Shown piece after piece: positions 1 to 11,224 of a DNA stretch of 64,000 bases. Position numbers and translations under genes: made by a program. Positions within the stretch are counted from its first letter, which is position 1. Every line of letters begins with the position of its first letter. Under the pieces are notes generated by a model. That model had not been told where the DNA came from. It searched no databases and worked only from the letters and a program-made list of their open reading frames with translations. The stretch comes from Amaurobius ferox (Eukaryota; Arthropoda; Arachnida; Araneae; Amaurobiidae), in contig OX578152.1 in assembly GCA_951213105.1 (NCBI GenBank), positions 73,933,680 to 73,997,679 on the forward strand. Direction: 5' to 3'.

Positions 1-370
1 CAAAGGAATTAGATTTATTTGAATTTGGTTATATTTTTAAAACTTCTTAGAAGCCATCAAATGTTATTTGTACAAACTTAATTAGATAACAAACTTGATT
101 AAAGTTCGTAAGGAAAGTATTCGCGTAGGTATGCATAGGAAACTTTGCTGCACTGGGGAACATTTACTACTGGAATGATTTTATGCAGATTTCTGTTTAT
201 TGAAATTTACCTTATAATTTTTTAATTGCTTTAAATATTTTTTTTTACATACTGTACAGTGTAATCCCGTCAATGTAACGTTTTAGGTAAATAAACCCAT
301 TTATTGTTCTATTAAAAACTTTTATTTAACACGTCATGACCGAATGGTGGTCTTGTCTGTTTCAACTTTT
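1..370. other. AT-rich spacer, no gene seen
   Basis: No reading frame, RNA gene or clear repeat boundary can be supported here. The base composition is strongly AT-rich, with homopolymer T runs near 240. Confidence 0.6.
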
Positions 371-1053
371 TTGATGGCATTTTTAACAATCTTTTCTAAA
401 TATTAGAGAGCTAAAATTTGGTACACAGCTTAGTCTAGCAGAACATTTAAATCTATTAAAATTTGGTGAATCCTCAAAAATTAGAACTGGCATTTTTAAG
501 AAAAAAATCTGATTTGGGCAACACATGACTTTCCTTATATAATACAATGAATTTAATACTTTTACAATAAAAAAAAAATAAGTTTTTCTTATAGATAATT
601 TTTTTGAAAAATGTACAATATCTCGAGAACGGTTCATGGTAGCATTCTAAAATTTATTTTAATCGTTTTCTAATGAAAAATTACATAAGAAATGTCTATT
701 TGCGTAACTTTAATAGCAGTTTGTCTATTTGCGTAACTTTAATAGCAGTTTTGATTTTTTCAAAATTTCACTCGAAAATTTAGGGGGGGGGTTCTGAACA
801 TTCGATTGCGTATAAAAACAATAGGCTTCCAGTGTTTACGGATTGTAATTTTTGTACCAAATTTCATTCGAATCGGTCCATTCGTTCGTCAGTTATCGTC
901 TCCCCCCCCCCCACACACACACACACACCACTTCAAAAATGTTCGATTCGTGATCAGGAATGCTTGAAACGTGCTCTCCCGTCGAAAACTTGAATTCGAA
1001 TTTTCGACCCCGTCACAATACTTTCCTTATACATTATTGTATATAAGGAAAGT
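370..1053 (+). repeat. HR-B repeat copy with 3' terminal hairpin
   Basis: The candidate element proper starts at 528 (ACTTTCCTTATATAA) and ends in a hairpin at 1020-1053, whose arms read ACTTTCCTTATACA and TGTATATAAGGAAAGT around a short loop. The ends are therefore inverted with respect to each other. A conserved leader (TCTGATTTGGGCAACACATG, 508-527) precedes the start. The interior holds a 30-bp direct duplication at about 693-751, a G run near 783, and a C run followed by CA repeats at 901-930. Other copies lie at 31604-31765 (fragment) and 60770-61781. No coding capacity is visible, so it looks non-autonomous. Confidence 0.7.
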
Positions 1054-1059
1054 AATAAA

Positions 1060-2135
1060 ACAAGACATTTATGATGGAAACTTTATATGCTGGCAAATGG
1101 TGTGCACATTTCAATTTTGGAGGAACTATTAATTAAATTGTCAAGAACTATTGTTAGCAGATTTATGACTATATATACCCAGATTCATTACACGAAGCAA
1201 CTTATTTTTAGTATTTAAAAACAATCTACTGAAGTAATTTATAAGCAAGAAATTTATGAAGACGCCTTCATATGGTGGCAAATGGCATATATATATATAT
1301 ATTCATTTTTGACAGAACTATGAAGCATTTTATCCTTTTTTTTTTTTTACACTTATTTCGTAGTTATATGAATTTTCGGAAAAATCCGAAATGGCATCTC
1401 CAAAACCGGAAATAGAAATCTTTAGTGAACCTGCTCCGGATGCTAAATCCATTTCAGTCATTAAATAAGCTAGCTCATCTATAGCCAATTCTGAGAATTA
1501 GATGTTTCAAGGATTTTTTTAACCAGAAGTGGAAGAAGCAAAAGTGGATATCCTTGGTGTCCCCCCCCCCCCCCCAGTCTCATACAAAATTCAATGCTGA
1601 ATCGCCATATCAGACATCATTTAAGCTTTACCTATAGCAGATCTCGAGAAATAAAAGTTTCAAGGAAAATGTAAATTTTCGAATAGGAAATGGTCATCTT
1701 TAGAACTGGAAGTGCAAATCCTTATTGAATTCCTTCACCCCTCTTGGAATTTGATGCCGAGTTCGTATCAGTCATTAATATGTAACCTCACTCTATAAAC
1801 AATCCTGAGATATAGATGTCTCAAGAATTTTTTTTAACCGGAAGTAGAAAAGAAACCGGAAGAGAAAGGTGAAGCACTCTGCCCCATCGAGAATTTGATG
1901 CTGAATCCATATCAGTCACGATCTAAGCTCTATCTTAGCCAATCTTGAAAAATAGATGTCTCCAGTCAAATGAAGAATTTTGATCCGGAAATGGAAAAAG
2001 AACCAAAAGTGGAAATCCTATCTTCCACCCTCATCCGGAATTCGATGCTGAACCCATATCATCCGCCATCATCCGAACTCCATCTATAGCAGATCCTGAG
2101 AAATAGATTTTTCAAGGAAACGTTTTTCGCAAAAA
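1060..2135 (+). repeat. Repeat M: degenerate ~110-bp monomers
   Basis: About six to seven loosely related units repeat the phrases 'gaattcgatgctgaatcc', 'atatcagtcat', 'ctctatctatagc' and 'gagaaatagatg.ttcaagg' at roughly 110-130 bp spacing. The same monomers, with the same leader (aacaagacatttatga and atggtggcaa-like), recur in the same orientation at 62370-63530. No open frame runs through them. Confidence 0.6.
1561..1575 (+). repeat. Poly-C run
   Basis: A run of about 15 C residues lies inside repeat M. Its length is uncertain because such runs are assembly- and sequencing-sensitive. Confidence 0.7.
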
Positions 2136-2139
2136 CAAT

Positions 2140-2528
2140 AGTATGCCAACATTATTGCCACTAACAACAAAATCGGAATTACGTCATCCAATAGACTATT
2201 ACTAAAATGCAAAACAAGCAGCTAATTGGAGGAAAATAAGAGGGAAAATGTAGGTTATAGGAGAATGAAAAGACTGATTCACCATGAGGCAATTAGATCT
2301 CCAGGAAATATTACCAGAAGGTCGAAAAGATAACATCTCCGACAGAGAGTAAAAAGCGATAAGCGTTACTTTGACATGAGTGGGAAAGCAAACATTAGTG
2401 GAGTCAATGGGGACTTAAAAAAAATCGCATATCTGAAGCGAAAGAGTTTAAAAACCAAATTGTTTACTAAACAGGTCTGGATTTTTATCACGCAGAGAAC
2501 ACACTCGAGGGAAATAAATTCAAGATAT
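2140..2528. other. Spacer, nothing recognised
   Basis: AT-rich sequence with several purine-rich stretches. No reading frame or repeat match to the rest of the window was noticed. Confidence 0.5.
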
Positions 2529-2957
2529 TAACTGGTCATCCTTCACCACCCGTGAAGCACGGTTTCGCGGTCATTGCCTCTCGTTAGCACGGGATATACG
2601 ATGAGAAAATCACAAAGCGCAAAATTCTTTAAAGCAAAGTTTTCATAATTTTTCCTGATAAAAGTATTTAATTTGAAACTGTAAGATGCATAGAGGACAT
2701 TACTTTACCCCTGGCTACCCACTGATCTGAAAAGTTTATGTGTTCAGAATCACAGTGAAGCGACTTATAAGGGCGTTTCATAAAAGAAATTGTTCCACTA
2801 CTAGACATTTCTCACTGCCCATGAACCATCATTGTACGGCAATGCCGCTCGTCCTGATATCGAAGTGTGCTCAGTGGTGATACTATCGCTTCCCCTGTGC
2901 TAACGAGCAACAATGGCTGCAAAATAATTGTCCACAGATGGTGAAGGATGAGCAGTT
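2529..2957. repeat. Inverted-repeat (MITE-like) element
   Basis: The first ~65 bases (actggtcatccttcacca, later cgttagcacggg) are matched in inverted form by the last ~65 (cctgtgctaacgag, later tggtgaaggatgagcagtt). The arms are diverged, and ~300 bp of non-coding DNA separates them. No flanking duplication was resolved, so the class is open. Confidence 0.45.
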
Positions 2958-3087
2958 AGTTCAGCACTTTCTTGCTATGCAAAACCTTGTTATAGGGTAG
3001 AAGTAGCTTCACTGTAATCCTAGGCGAATATTTGACTATAATCAAAACTGTCCAAATCAAACGATCCTCCCTCCACAATGAAAGGAT

Positions 3088-3351
3088 TTCTACACCATGC
3101 AAAATGAGTCCACATTAGAAAATTCCCTATTTTCTAACTCCAAATCAATAGGCTTTCTACAACATGCAAAATGAGTCCACATCAGAAAATTCCCTATTTT
3201 CTAACTCCAAATCAATAGGCTTTCTACATCATGCAAAATGAGTCCACATCAGAAAATTCCCTATTTTCTAACTCCAAATCAATAGGCTTTCTACACCATG
3301 CAAAATGAGTCCACATTAGAAAATTCCCTATTTTCTAACTCCAAATCAATC
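3088..3351 (+). repeat. 67-bp tandem repeat, four units
   Basis: The phrase ctac(a/c)(a/c/t)catgcaaaatgag recurs at 3090, 3157, 3224 and 3291, an exact 67-bp period, each time followed by 'aaaattccctattttctaac'. The units differ by only a few substitutions, so the expansion is recent. A related phrase, 'tttcttgctatgcaaaacc', lies just upstream. Confidence 0.9.
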
Positions 3352-3359
3352 ACCTAGGC

Positions 3360-4228
3360 TGACAGGTTTGAGCAGAGTCAGAACGAAAGGAAAAAATATC
3401 ATTTCGGGCCACGCGCACATAAATGACACTGGATTAAATATTTTACCCGCTTCTTCGAGAAAGTACGACAAAAGTGAAAAAAAATATTTTTAAGCATATA
3501 TTAATATTTAACTTACATTAACCCATAAAAGTTTTCCCCCAATCAGATAAGAAATACATATGTTAGATATTTAAGATACGTAAATACACTCGTTTCGTGA
3601 CAATGCATCAAACTCCCCACAAAGATAATCATTCGGAACTTGGGAAACAAACTCGGAGTGTCAACATTTAGGTCTTGGTACATTATTAGCAAAGTCGCAG
3701 CTGCAACCATCGCATACAAAGTCAATATTTAAAAAGCCTAAGTGTGTATGCGCGTTTTAATATGATCCTCAAAGTCTTCCAACTGCCAGATGATGGCATC
3801 TAGTATTTCTTCTTATAGTACTTACAAAGCATTCATTCAATAGTGGGAATATTTAATTTAATGATTTTTAAGATTGACATGTAGATATTGCACTTTTAGT
3901 TCAAAAAGGTGCAATATCTACACTACAGAACGCCATGTTATAGTCCATAAATTGTGTCATTCGCTCTTAAAAAATAACAGAAAATAGCTACTTGTTTAAC
4001 TTTTTAAGAATATTTAATTTTTTTTTCATTTCGATTTTTGAAAAGTTAAAACTCGGGATCGTCTCTTGGTCCGATCGTTTTATAAATTAATAATCAATCG
4101 TTTAACAAACTATAACAAAATTATTTACATTTTTTTTTTCAAAAGGGAAAACAAAAATGCTCGAAACATTTAAAGCTCAAAAATTGGGATTTCTTGATCT
4201 GAACTAGGGTCCTGCATTCAGTCGGATT
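3360..4228. other. Spacer with one small hairpin
   Basis: No gene was recognised. The only structure noticed is a perfect 13-bp stem, gtagatattgcac at 3881-3893 with its reverse complement at 3909-3921, around a 15-base loop. Confidence 0.5.
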
Positions 4229-4234
4229 TCATTT

Positions 4235-4375
4235 GTTTTTGGAAGTTGTGGGTTGGGTATCCTTTGCTTTTAAAGTTTTAGGTCGGGTTTCCTTTGCTTT
4301 TTAAGTTGTAGGTTGGGTTTCCTTTGCTTTTTAAGTTGTAGGTCGGGTTTCCTTTGCTTTTTAAGCTGCGGATCT
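4235..4375 (+). repeat. 30-bp tandem repeat
   Basis: The motif cctttgcttt begins at 4261, 4291, 4321 and 4351, an exact 30-bp period, linked by 'ttaagttgtaggtcgggttt'. A more diverged unit precedes it. Confidence 0.9.
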
Positions 4376-4589
4376 AACCACAAAAGTTATTTTTAAGGGC
4401 ATATTTATCCATTTTTTTAATGAGAGTAACTGGATAAATACGTAAACAGAGGTTATAAACAACAGAAAATGTTGCATACGCGTTAGACTTAAAATCTACT
4501 GTATTAAATTTTGAAATGCAATTCCATTGCCAGTCGGGTGCTTGGATCACACGCTGGGGGGTTTGTTTCGCGCTACGGGTTGACAATTT

Positions 4590-4618
4590 TTTTGTTTGTT
4601 TGTTTGTTTGTTTGTTTT
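4590..4618 (+). repeat. (TTTG)n microsatellite
   Basis: Six to seven uninterrupted tttg units. Confidence 0.9.
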
Positions 4619-4686
4619 AGGTTGCGGATCGACGATTATCACTGTTAAGGTGCCAGATTATCACTGTTAAGGTAATTATTATGTTA

Positions 4687-5315
4687 TGGATGTTAATGGC
4701 ATCGCAATCGTTTTTATTAACACAAACCTAAGGCTCCTAAATATATATAAGGGCTTTACATAAACCAAATGCGTCACCAAGTTATTGTCAACTTAGTGAC
4801 GCAAAAAAAAAAAAAGACTTTTAAAAACTTGGGTACTAAGTCTAAGTTTTTACTTGGGTATTAAGTCTAAAAAATGCGGGATGGGTTTGGTCAAACCCAT
4901 CCCGCGCAGGATTCTCGTTCGAATTCTCTGCATGTCAAAAGACCTCTTACACTTATCGATTAAAATAATTCTACGAAATTTCATTTGAATCGCTCATTTT
5001 ACCACGGAGATACTCTGCTCACAAACAAAACTGAAAATATATTTTTTTCATGCATTCCATGTGCTTAGTTCTACTTGACTTGTACAATATTCATTATCAG
5101 AATAAAAAAATAATAGGTATATTTTTTAGACTTAATACCCAAGTAAAAACTTAGACTTAGTACCCAAGTTTTTAAAAGTCTTTTTTTTTTTTTTTTGCGT
5201 CACTAAGTTGACAATAACTTGGTGACGCATTTGGTTTATGTAAAGCCCTTATATATATATTTAGGAGCCTTAGGTTTGTGTTAATAAAAACGATTGCGAT
5301 GCCATTAACATCCAT
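4687..5315. repeat. Fold-back element with ~190-bp arms
   Basis: The left arm (4687-4875, beginning tggatgttaatggcatcgca) is repeated nearly perfectly as its reverse complement at 5121-5315. The arms differ mainly in the length of an A/T homopolymer. The ~245-bp spacer starts with a second, GC-rich perfect hairpin at 4876-4905 (GCGGGATGGGTTT arms, ~4-base loop). It looks like a non-autonomous fold-back or MITE-type element. No target-site duplication was established. Confidence 0.8.
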
Positions 5316-6047
5316 AGTTAATTCAAATTACTATCATCATTCTTCCAGGAATTTCCATTGTTTTACCATAAAAAAATAATGCTATGAAAATCGAATTAGA
5401 AAATTTTCAGGATACCAAAACTTTCACTAATAATAGTACGAACAGATATACCCGGTATTTTTGTAACGTTCTAAATTATATTGTTCTCCAAAAGATTCTA
5501 TTAAAATATTTAATTCCCCTTAAAAAGTAGCATAAGAATCAGTGTTCTCGCTATATAAAATTATCTTCACAGGCAGATTTGAAAAAAAAAGAAACATCCT
5601 GGTCCCGTTTTCAAATAAATTTACAAAACATGTGAGGTTTGGACAACATACGTTAAAACAAAAGAAGACGCAAAAACGGTAGGAGGAAACGTACTATTTT
5701 TATCGTATTTCAATAATTGGTTAAACACAATAAACAAAAAATGAATTTGAAAAAAAATTCTAAAAATAAAACGGATAATTCAAAAAATTGAAAATATCAA
5801 TAATTCCCATAATTTTATATCACAAAGCGTTAATCAATTTATAAAAATTTTCTGTTTCTTTATTATTTTAATAGTATAAATTAAATAAAATTCGTCTGCG
5901 AAAAAACCAAACACATTTGATTAAATTCCGTTGCTAAGTAGCATGATATAAAATCTTCTTCAAATAATTTTAATAACATAATAGATTATTTTTAAATTAG
6001 GTAAAATAACGTAGTAGATTATTTTTTAAAGTAATAATAATCGTCTG
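5316..6047. other. AT-rich spacer
   Basis: Very AT-rich sequence without recognised features. Confidence 0.5.
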
Positions 6048-6443
6048 GTGATTTTTCTCTATTTATTTATTATTAATACAATCTCTGGTCTTCGAAATTC
6101 GAAACAAGGACGCGATGAAATAGAAAATATCCCTACCAAACTTAAAAACCAGCAAGGCCAGCAGGCTTTAAGAGCTACACCCGTCCAAGTGCACTACGGC
6201 CACGTATGGGAAACAGAAACCAACAGACATCACCTCCCATCCAACTTCCAACCGCTTTTAATATCCACAGACATATGCAAGCTATACACCCAACCAATTC
6301 AATGTAACAAATTTATCAAGTTTAATATCCCAAACTTTTTATTTGAAGTTTTCAATTACTGGCCATACCACAGAGATGTTAAAGTTTCATAACCATGCAA
6401 TTACATCATGTCCAGGGAACGCTTTCAGCCCAAAATAACAAAA
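6048..6443 (+). repeat. Repeat V copy
   Basis: Two modules are shared with the inverted copy at 41360-42170: a phrase like 'gtatgggaaacagaaacc ... tccacagacatatgc', and a second reading 'ttaaag.ttcataaccatg.aatt'. The second module is also the core of the 220-bp array at 12523-13345. The 114-codon open frame that covers the region has no recognisable domain and is probably chance. Confidence 0.5.
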
Positions 6444-6972
6444 AACAAGAAAGATCAATCATGCATAAAGAATTGATTATGAAACACTTTCCAACTTCAA
6501 TGCAATTTTATTCAAACATCTCTAAAATACGATACATTCCTCGGTAATATTTTTAAAATTATCACAATACTTCATTAATTTGTTATATTTGAAAACTTAA
6601 AACTTCGTCGAAAAAAATGAACTTTATTCAAATGACGGTATTAAAATATAAATTGCCCGGTTTAAACATCTCTAAAATGCGATACATTCCTCAGTAATTC
6701 GGTATATATGCGATACATTCCTCGGTATCAATCATGAACTTTTTTCTATTTCTTTCATTCATCACAAAACTACAATAATTTATTTTATTTAAAAACTTCA
6801 AACCATGAAGGTACAAGTAATTTAACTCTGTGCTTAAAACTTCAGCGAAAAAATCGTCGTTCTCTATGTGAAATCAATGAATGTTTCATTTATATCAGCT
6901 ATATTGCAGACTCCATGAGCTAAATAATTTTGCGTTTAAAAAATGCAGCAATTCTTATACAACTCATTCTAC

Positions 6973-7257
6973 GGGGCGCGGTAGCCCATTGGTTAGCGCG
7001 CTGGAGTTGCACTCGGTAGGCCCGGGTTCGATTCCAGCCACTGCCAAAACTGCTGCCGTGTTCATGCGGAGTACGATCACGTTAAACATGTGGGTCCGAA
7101 AGTCCTTCCGAGAGGTTGGTGGTAGGGGAAGGAGGGTACGGTCCCTGTGGATGCCTCCCCCACTGGGTTTCGGTCTAAATTGGGTGGCACTTCCCGACCG
7201 TCCAAACTGTTACCTTACACCTTTCTGGTAGGTCGGACGGTCTGGGTTTCAACAACA
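6973..7257 (+). mobile_element. tRNA-derived SINE (tRNA-promoter form)
   Basis: The head carries an A-box-like sequence (tagcccattggttagcgcgc, from 6981) and a B box (GGTTCGATTCC, 7025-7035) at tRNA-like spacing. The ~200-bp body that follows begins 'gccgtgttcatgcggagtac' and the tail ends 'ggtcggacggtctgggtttc' plus (AAC)n. The insertion is flanked by a 14-bp duplication, acaactcattctac, at 6959-6972 and 7258-7271. The ends of the tail resemble the 3' end of the LINE at 48829. Open frames inside it are chance. Confidence 0.9.
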
Positions 7258-7544
7258 ACAACTCATTCTACATTTTTGGTGTTTACATTCTCCATAAGTG
7301 AAAATTAGGCGTCGTTGTAGAAATAATCAAAGTTTGATGATCATTTAAACTCAAATATATTGGAATTGCGCTGTTTCAGAATGTAGATGCACAGAATTTA
7401 AGTAAAAATAAAGCGGTTTTAGGACGGATACAACACTCAATATGAATTAAAAAGAACTTTAAAAATCACGATTTTGATACAAGATGGATGCCATATTTTC
7501 TTTTGAAGTGGGTCACGTGATCTCTTCATATAAAGGGTGTAATT

Positions 7545-7905
7545 ATTATTTTAATTTTTATTTAAAAAACTACTGAATATTGCGCTGAAATTTTTTTTAT
7601 ATATTTTATGGGATAATTTGAATATTTCCTAAAATTTTCAAAGCAATTTGTGAATTTTAAATTCGCTTAAAAAATGTTTGAAAATAATCCCATACGGTTC
7701 AATGTATTTCATTTTTTCAACCCAGGTTCAATCCAAAACTAATTGGGTGATATTATTCACTTATATTCCCATAGGTCCCACAGACCGTCTGAACAACTTA
7801 CTAAAATTTCATTTTGTTAAAGTCATTTTTACGGCAGTTATCGTACAGACAGAATGAACAAAGTCATAAACGCTTTTCAACTATGTTGTAAAGTGTTAAA
7901 AAGGC
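7545..7905 (+). repeat. Left arm of inverted repeat around Tc1 relic 1
   Basis: This 3' part of repeat U is repeated in reverse complement at 9268-9660, including 'attgggtgatattattca' and 'gaacaaagtcataaacgc'. A third, direct copy is at 33415-33806. The arms are ~80-90% similar by eye. Confidence 0.75.
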
Positions 7906-8100
7906 CAAACTCTGAGATGATATACCACTCTTTTGCAAAAAAAAAAAAAAACGAAGCATCCCTAAAAAATAATCCGATCATTTCGAAATATCGCATGCAA
8001 ATTCCTTTATACCAAGTAGGCAAATGATTAAATTTACATGGCCAATGAGTGTTAACTTCGTTTCTACTGCGCAACTAGCATCCTATAAAACAAGTAAAAA

Positions 8101-9070
8101 ATGTGGACGGTTTATCTTCGCTCGTTATCAACGTTGCTGTTCCGTGGAGACACAACCAATAATGCCGTTACTGAAGACCTTGTAAGCACTGTAATAGGCC
8201 GCCACCTGCACCGAACGGACACTGTTGTGCAAGGGTACTGGCAGCAATGGTTGCTGCAAGGAACTAACTCATCGGCGGAATGAAGGCTCTGGAAGGCCAA
8301 GATGCACGAATGCTATGCAAGATCGGATGATTGTGCGACTGGTCCGAACTGGCCCAAAGGCATCTTTGTCCGCCATCCAACGTGCTACAGCCACTTCCAT
8401 ATCACCCGTGGGACCTTCCACCATCTCACGACGCTTGGCTGAGGTGGGGTTACGCTCAAGGCGGCCTTTAAGACGTTAGCCCGTAACCCCACAACATCGA
8501 CAGAGCCGTTTGGAGTGGTGTGGTAGCCGAGCATCATGGCTGCCAGCAGACTGACATCGCATAGTGTTCAGCGATGGATCATGCTTCAGTCTTTCAGCAG
8601 ATGACCATCGGGTACGTGTGTGGAGGCGGTCCCAATCAGCCTTTGTTTTACACAGGCACATAGCCATTACCCCTGGTGTAAAGGTGTGGGGTGCTATCTC
8701 TTACGACAGCAGGTCGCCCCTAGTCATCCTGCGTGCAACTTTAACAGCTGAACGATATGCTGATGAAATCCTGCGGCCATTTGCGTTACCCTTCATGACA
8801 AGTCATTCTGGGGCCATTCCATCCAAGATAATGCCACGCCCCATATAGCTCGCATATCTGTGGAGTGTCTCCGTGTGCTGTTGATACTGTTCATTAGCCA
8901 GCAAGGTCACCAGACCTTTCGCCAATCGAGCATGTATAGGACATGCTAGGCCGCCTGATTCGAGCACCTCGAAATGTAGCAGACCTGGAACAACAATTGA
9001 GAAATGCCTGGCAGAATGTATCGCTGGATGACATTAGGAAACTTTATCACTCCTTACCTAGACGTATACA
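8101..9070 (+). pseudogene. Tc1-like transposase pseudogene 1
   Basis: The product of the intact family is a DD34E transposase that cuts and pastes Tc1-type elements at TA sites. Visible pieces in order are an N-terminal helix-turn-helix region (8101-8283), a GSGRPR linker followed by the second helix-turn-helix (8225-8479, 'SLSAIQRA' and 'STISRRL'), and the middle of the catalytic domain (8564-8848, with VWGAISYDSRSPLV and 'AERYADEILRP'). The pieces sit in different frames and stops intervene, so the gene is broken. The region expected to carry the DNA-x-PH aspartate and the glutamate is no longer readable as a frame. Its closest relative here is relic 3 at 23990-24960. No TIRs were identified. 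Confidence 0.8.
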
Positions 9071-9089
9071 AGCATGAAATTGCGGTCAA

Positions 9090-9112
9090 GGGGGGGGGGG
9101 GGGGGGGGGGGG
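9090..9112 (+). repeat. Poly-G run (23 bases)
   Basis: An uninterrupted G tract at the decayed 3' end of the Tc1 relic. The exact length is unreliable. Confidence 0.8.
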
Positions 9113-9267
9113 TTCACCAATTACTGATTTGGAAATTTAATGTGCAATTGCTAACCATTGATGGGTCCTGCGGCCTTGATTTTGTAATCATTTCATTACC
9201 TGTGTATGAGCTGTACGCATATTTAATTTCAATAAAAACAGTCACTTTCTTCATGGCGCTTCGTTTT

Positions 9268-9312
9268 TAACACTTTACAACAAAGTTGAAAAGTGTTTAT
9301 GACTTTGTTCAT

Positions 9313-9346
<34 letters not shown>

Positions 9347-9660
9347 CGTTAGCACGATAACTGCCGTAAAAATGAGTTTATCAAAATGAAATTTTAGTAT
9401 GTTGTTTAGACGGTCTGTAGGACCTATGGGAATATAAATAAATAATATCACCCAATTAGTTTTTTATTGAACCCGGGTTGAAAAAATGAAATACATTGAA
9501 CCCTATGGGACCTAATTTTTCAAACATTTTTTAAGTAAATTTAAAATTCACGAATTGCTTCGAAATTTTTAGGAAATATTCACATTATCCCATAGAATAT
9601 ATAAAAAAAAAAATTCAGTAAAATATGTTAAGTAGTTTTTTAATTAAAAAAATTATTTAA
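9268..9660 (-). repeat. Right arm of inverted repeat around Tc1 relic 1
   Basis: Reverse complement of 7545-7905 (3' part of repeat U). It includes a (TCTG)n microsatellite at about 9313-9346. Confidence 0.75.
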
Positions 9661-9754
9661 TATAGGGAAAAAAACAAATTCAATTAAATTCTGACTTTGG
9701 GATATCCTCCAGAAAGGAAAGAGAGAGATATTATATAATAAATATCTCTCCATT

Positions 9755-10050
9755 TGTTGTTGTTGTTGAGACCCAGACCGTCCGACCTACCAGAAAGGTG
9801 TAAGGTAACTGTATGGACGGCCGGGAAGTGCCACCCAATTTAGACCGGAACCCAGTGGGGGAGGCATCCACAGGGACCGTACCCTCCTTCCCCTACCACC
9901 AACCTCTCGGAAGGACTTACGGACCCACATGTTTAACGTGATCGTACTCCGCATGAACACGGCGGCATTTGTGGCAGCGTGCAAATCTAGCGCGCAAACC
10001 ACGGGGATACCGCACCCGAGATGGCCAACAGCACGCGGCGTTCCGAGGTG
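9755..10050 (-). mobile_element. Chimeric SINE, 5'-truncated within the 5S head
   Basis: Read on the minus strand, a 5S rRNA 3' end (reverse complement of gccaacagcacgcggcgttc, 10024-10050) is followed directly by a tRNA-like A-box segment without the B box. The common SINE body and the (AAC)n tail follow, the tail lying at 9755-9770. Most of the 5S head is missing, so this copy is truncated. Compare the complete copy at 25793-26174. Confidence 0.8.
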
Positions 10051-10291
10051 CATTTTTCATTTTTTTTAAATTTTATATAACTCTTCATGATAAATTTAAT
10101 TGATGGCATTTTAAATGCACTTTCCTACGTCCTAGAGAGTTAAAATTTGGTACACAGCTTAAATTTGTTGAACATTTTATTCGACAAAAATTTGATGGAT
10201 CTTTAAATATAGATCATACATTTTTTTCGAAATGGCCTGAAAATATTCCCCGTTCACTTCTATAAATCATTGTTGTAATATTGTTAAAAAT

Positions 10292-11109
10292 TCTGATGTG
10301 GACAGCACATGTCTTTCTCTGCAGACTCATATTCGTTCTCTTTATTTATTCAATGATAATTTGAGTTTATCTGCACAACATAAGTATTTTAAATGACATT
10401 GAATTTACACGTTAAACTTAAATTTGGTTCTCATTTGATAGCTGGACTTATTGTCAAAGGTGGCGTAGCGAAAACGCGAAAAAACTAGAATATCTCAAGA
10501 ACGGCTAGTCCTAGAGTAATGGGGTTAGTCTTATTCTTTTTGTTGTCAAAAATCACATATAAAATAGGAATTTAATTGATATAATTGAGCACACGTAGTC
10601 TTTTATTTTTATATATAACGATTTTTGCGGGCCATTTCGCAAAAATAGCCCGTTCCTTTTTCCCGAATCGTAGTAGAATAACCTACAAATGATTTATATA
10701 CAAAATTTTGTTAAATTTGGTATATAAATCACTTGTAGGTTATTGAAATATTATACACCAAATTTTGTTAAATTTGGTTCATTAGTTTTTAGCTAGAGAG
10801 GATAAAGGCAATTTCTGCGGCCATTTCGCAAAGAAGGCAGATTCTTTTATTACGAATCGTACTATAATCTAATGAACATCAGGATTTCCCACAAAAAACA
10901 TACCTACCAAATTGTATGAAATTCGGTCCATTAGTTTTTCAATTAGAGTGGATGTAATATCCACACAGACACACAGAAACATACACAGATACACCCTTAC
11001 ACACACAGACGTCTTCCTAAAACTAGTTTTTTCGTGTTCTAGAAGTCCCAAAACGTGTAGATCCTTTGAAAATTCGAGTTCCGATCTTCGGCACGATTCC
11101 AATACTTTG
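10292..11109 (+). repeat. HR-A repeat copy
   Basis: Begins with the conserved leader tctgatgtggacagcacatg and the terminus tctttctctgca. It contains a tandem unit of about 150 bp ('aaattttgttaaatttggt', 'cgggccatttcgcaaaaa', 'cgaatcgta') and a CA-rich stretch near 10970, and stops at 'gattccaatacttt' without the terminal hairpin. It is a non-coding member of a family with about ten copies in this window. Confidence 0.75.
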
Positions 11110-11224
11110 AGTACATACACATACACATATATATTATCTGTGTATCTAAATTCCGTGCCTATGCAATTACAATAGTTGTGATTTTAAATGATCCCTAAAC
11201 TTTTATTATTTCTTCAAGGAAGCC

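Larger units (their letters stand above)
6444..7905 (+). repeat. Repeat U, copy 1, interrupted by a SINE
   Basis: It starts with aacaagaaagatcaatcatg and can be followed to 'gttgtaaagtgttaaa'. The same order of blocks occurs at 32559-33810, with minus-strand copies at 11225-12233 and a 5' portion at 45381-45880. The left part contains internal duplications of the phrase 'catctctaaaatgcgataca'. Removing the SINE at 6973-7257 makes this copy collinear with copy 2, which is an independent empty site. Nothing in it is coding. Confidence 0.75.

Noticed and set aside
3088..3351. CRISPR array
   Set aside because: The units are contiguous tandem copies with no unique spacers, in a eukaryotic context.
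6973..7060. Genuine tRNA gene in the SINE head
   Set aside because: A and B boxes are present, but the rest does not fold as a clean cloverleaf and the sequence continues into the SINE body.
9090..9112. Functional G-quadruplex
   Set aside because: A single G run in a decayed element, with unreliable length; no conserved context.
9787..10053. 88-codon minus-strand frame, repeated at 25820-26089 and (in part) on the plus strand at 6881-7231 and 21069-21302
   Set aside because: These frames are all readings of the same SINE body; the similarity comes from the SINE, not from a protein.
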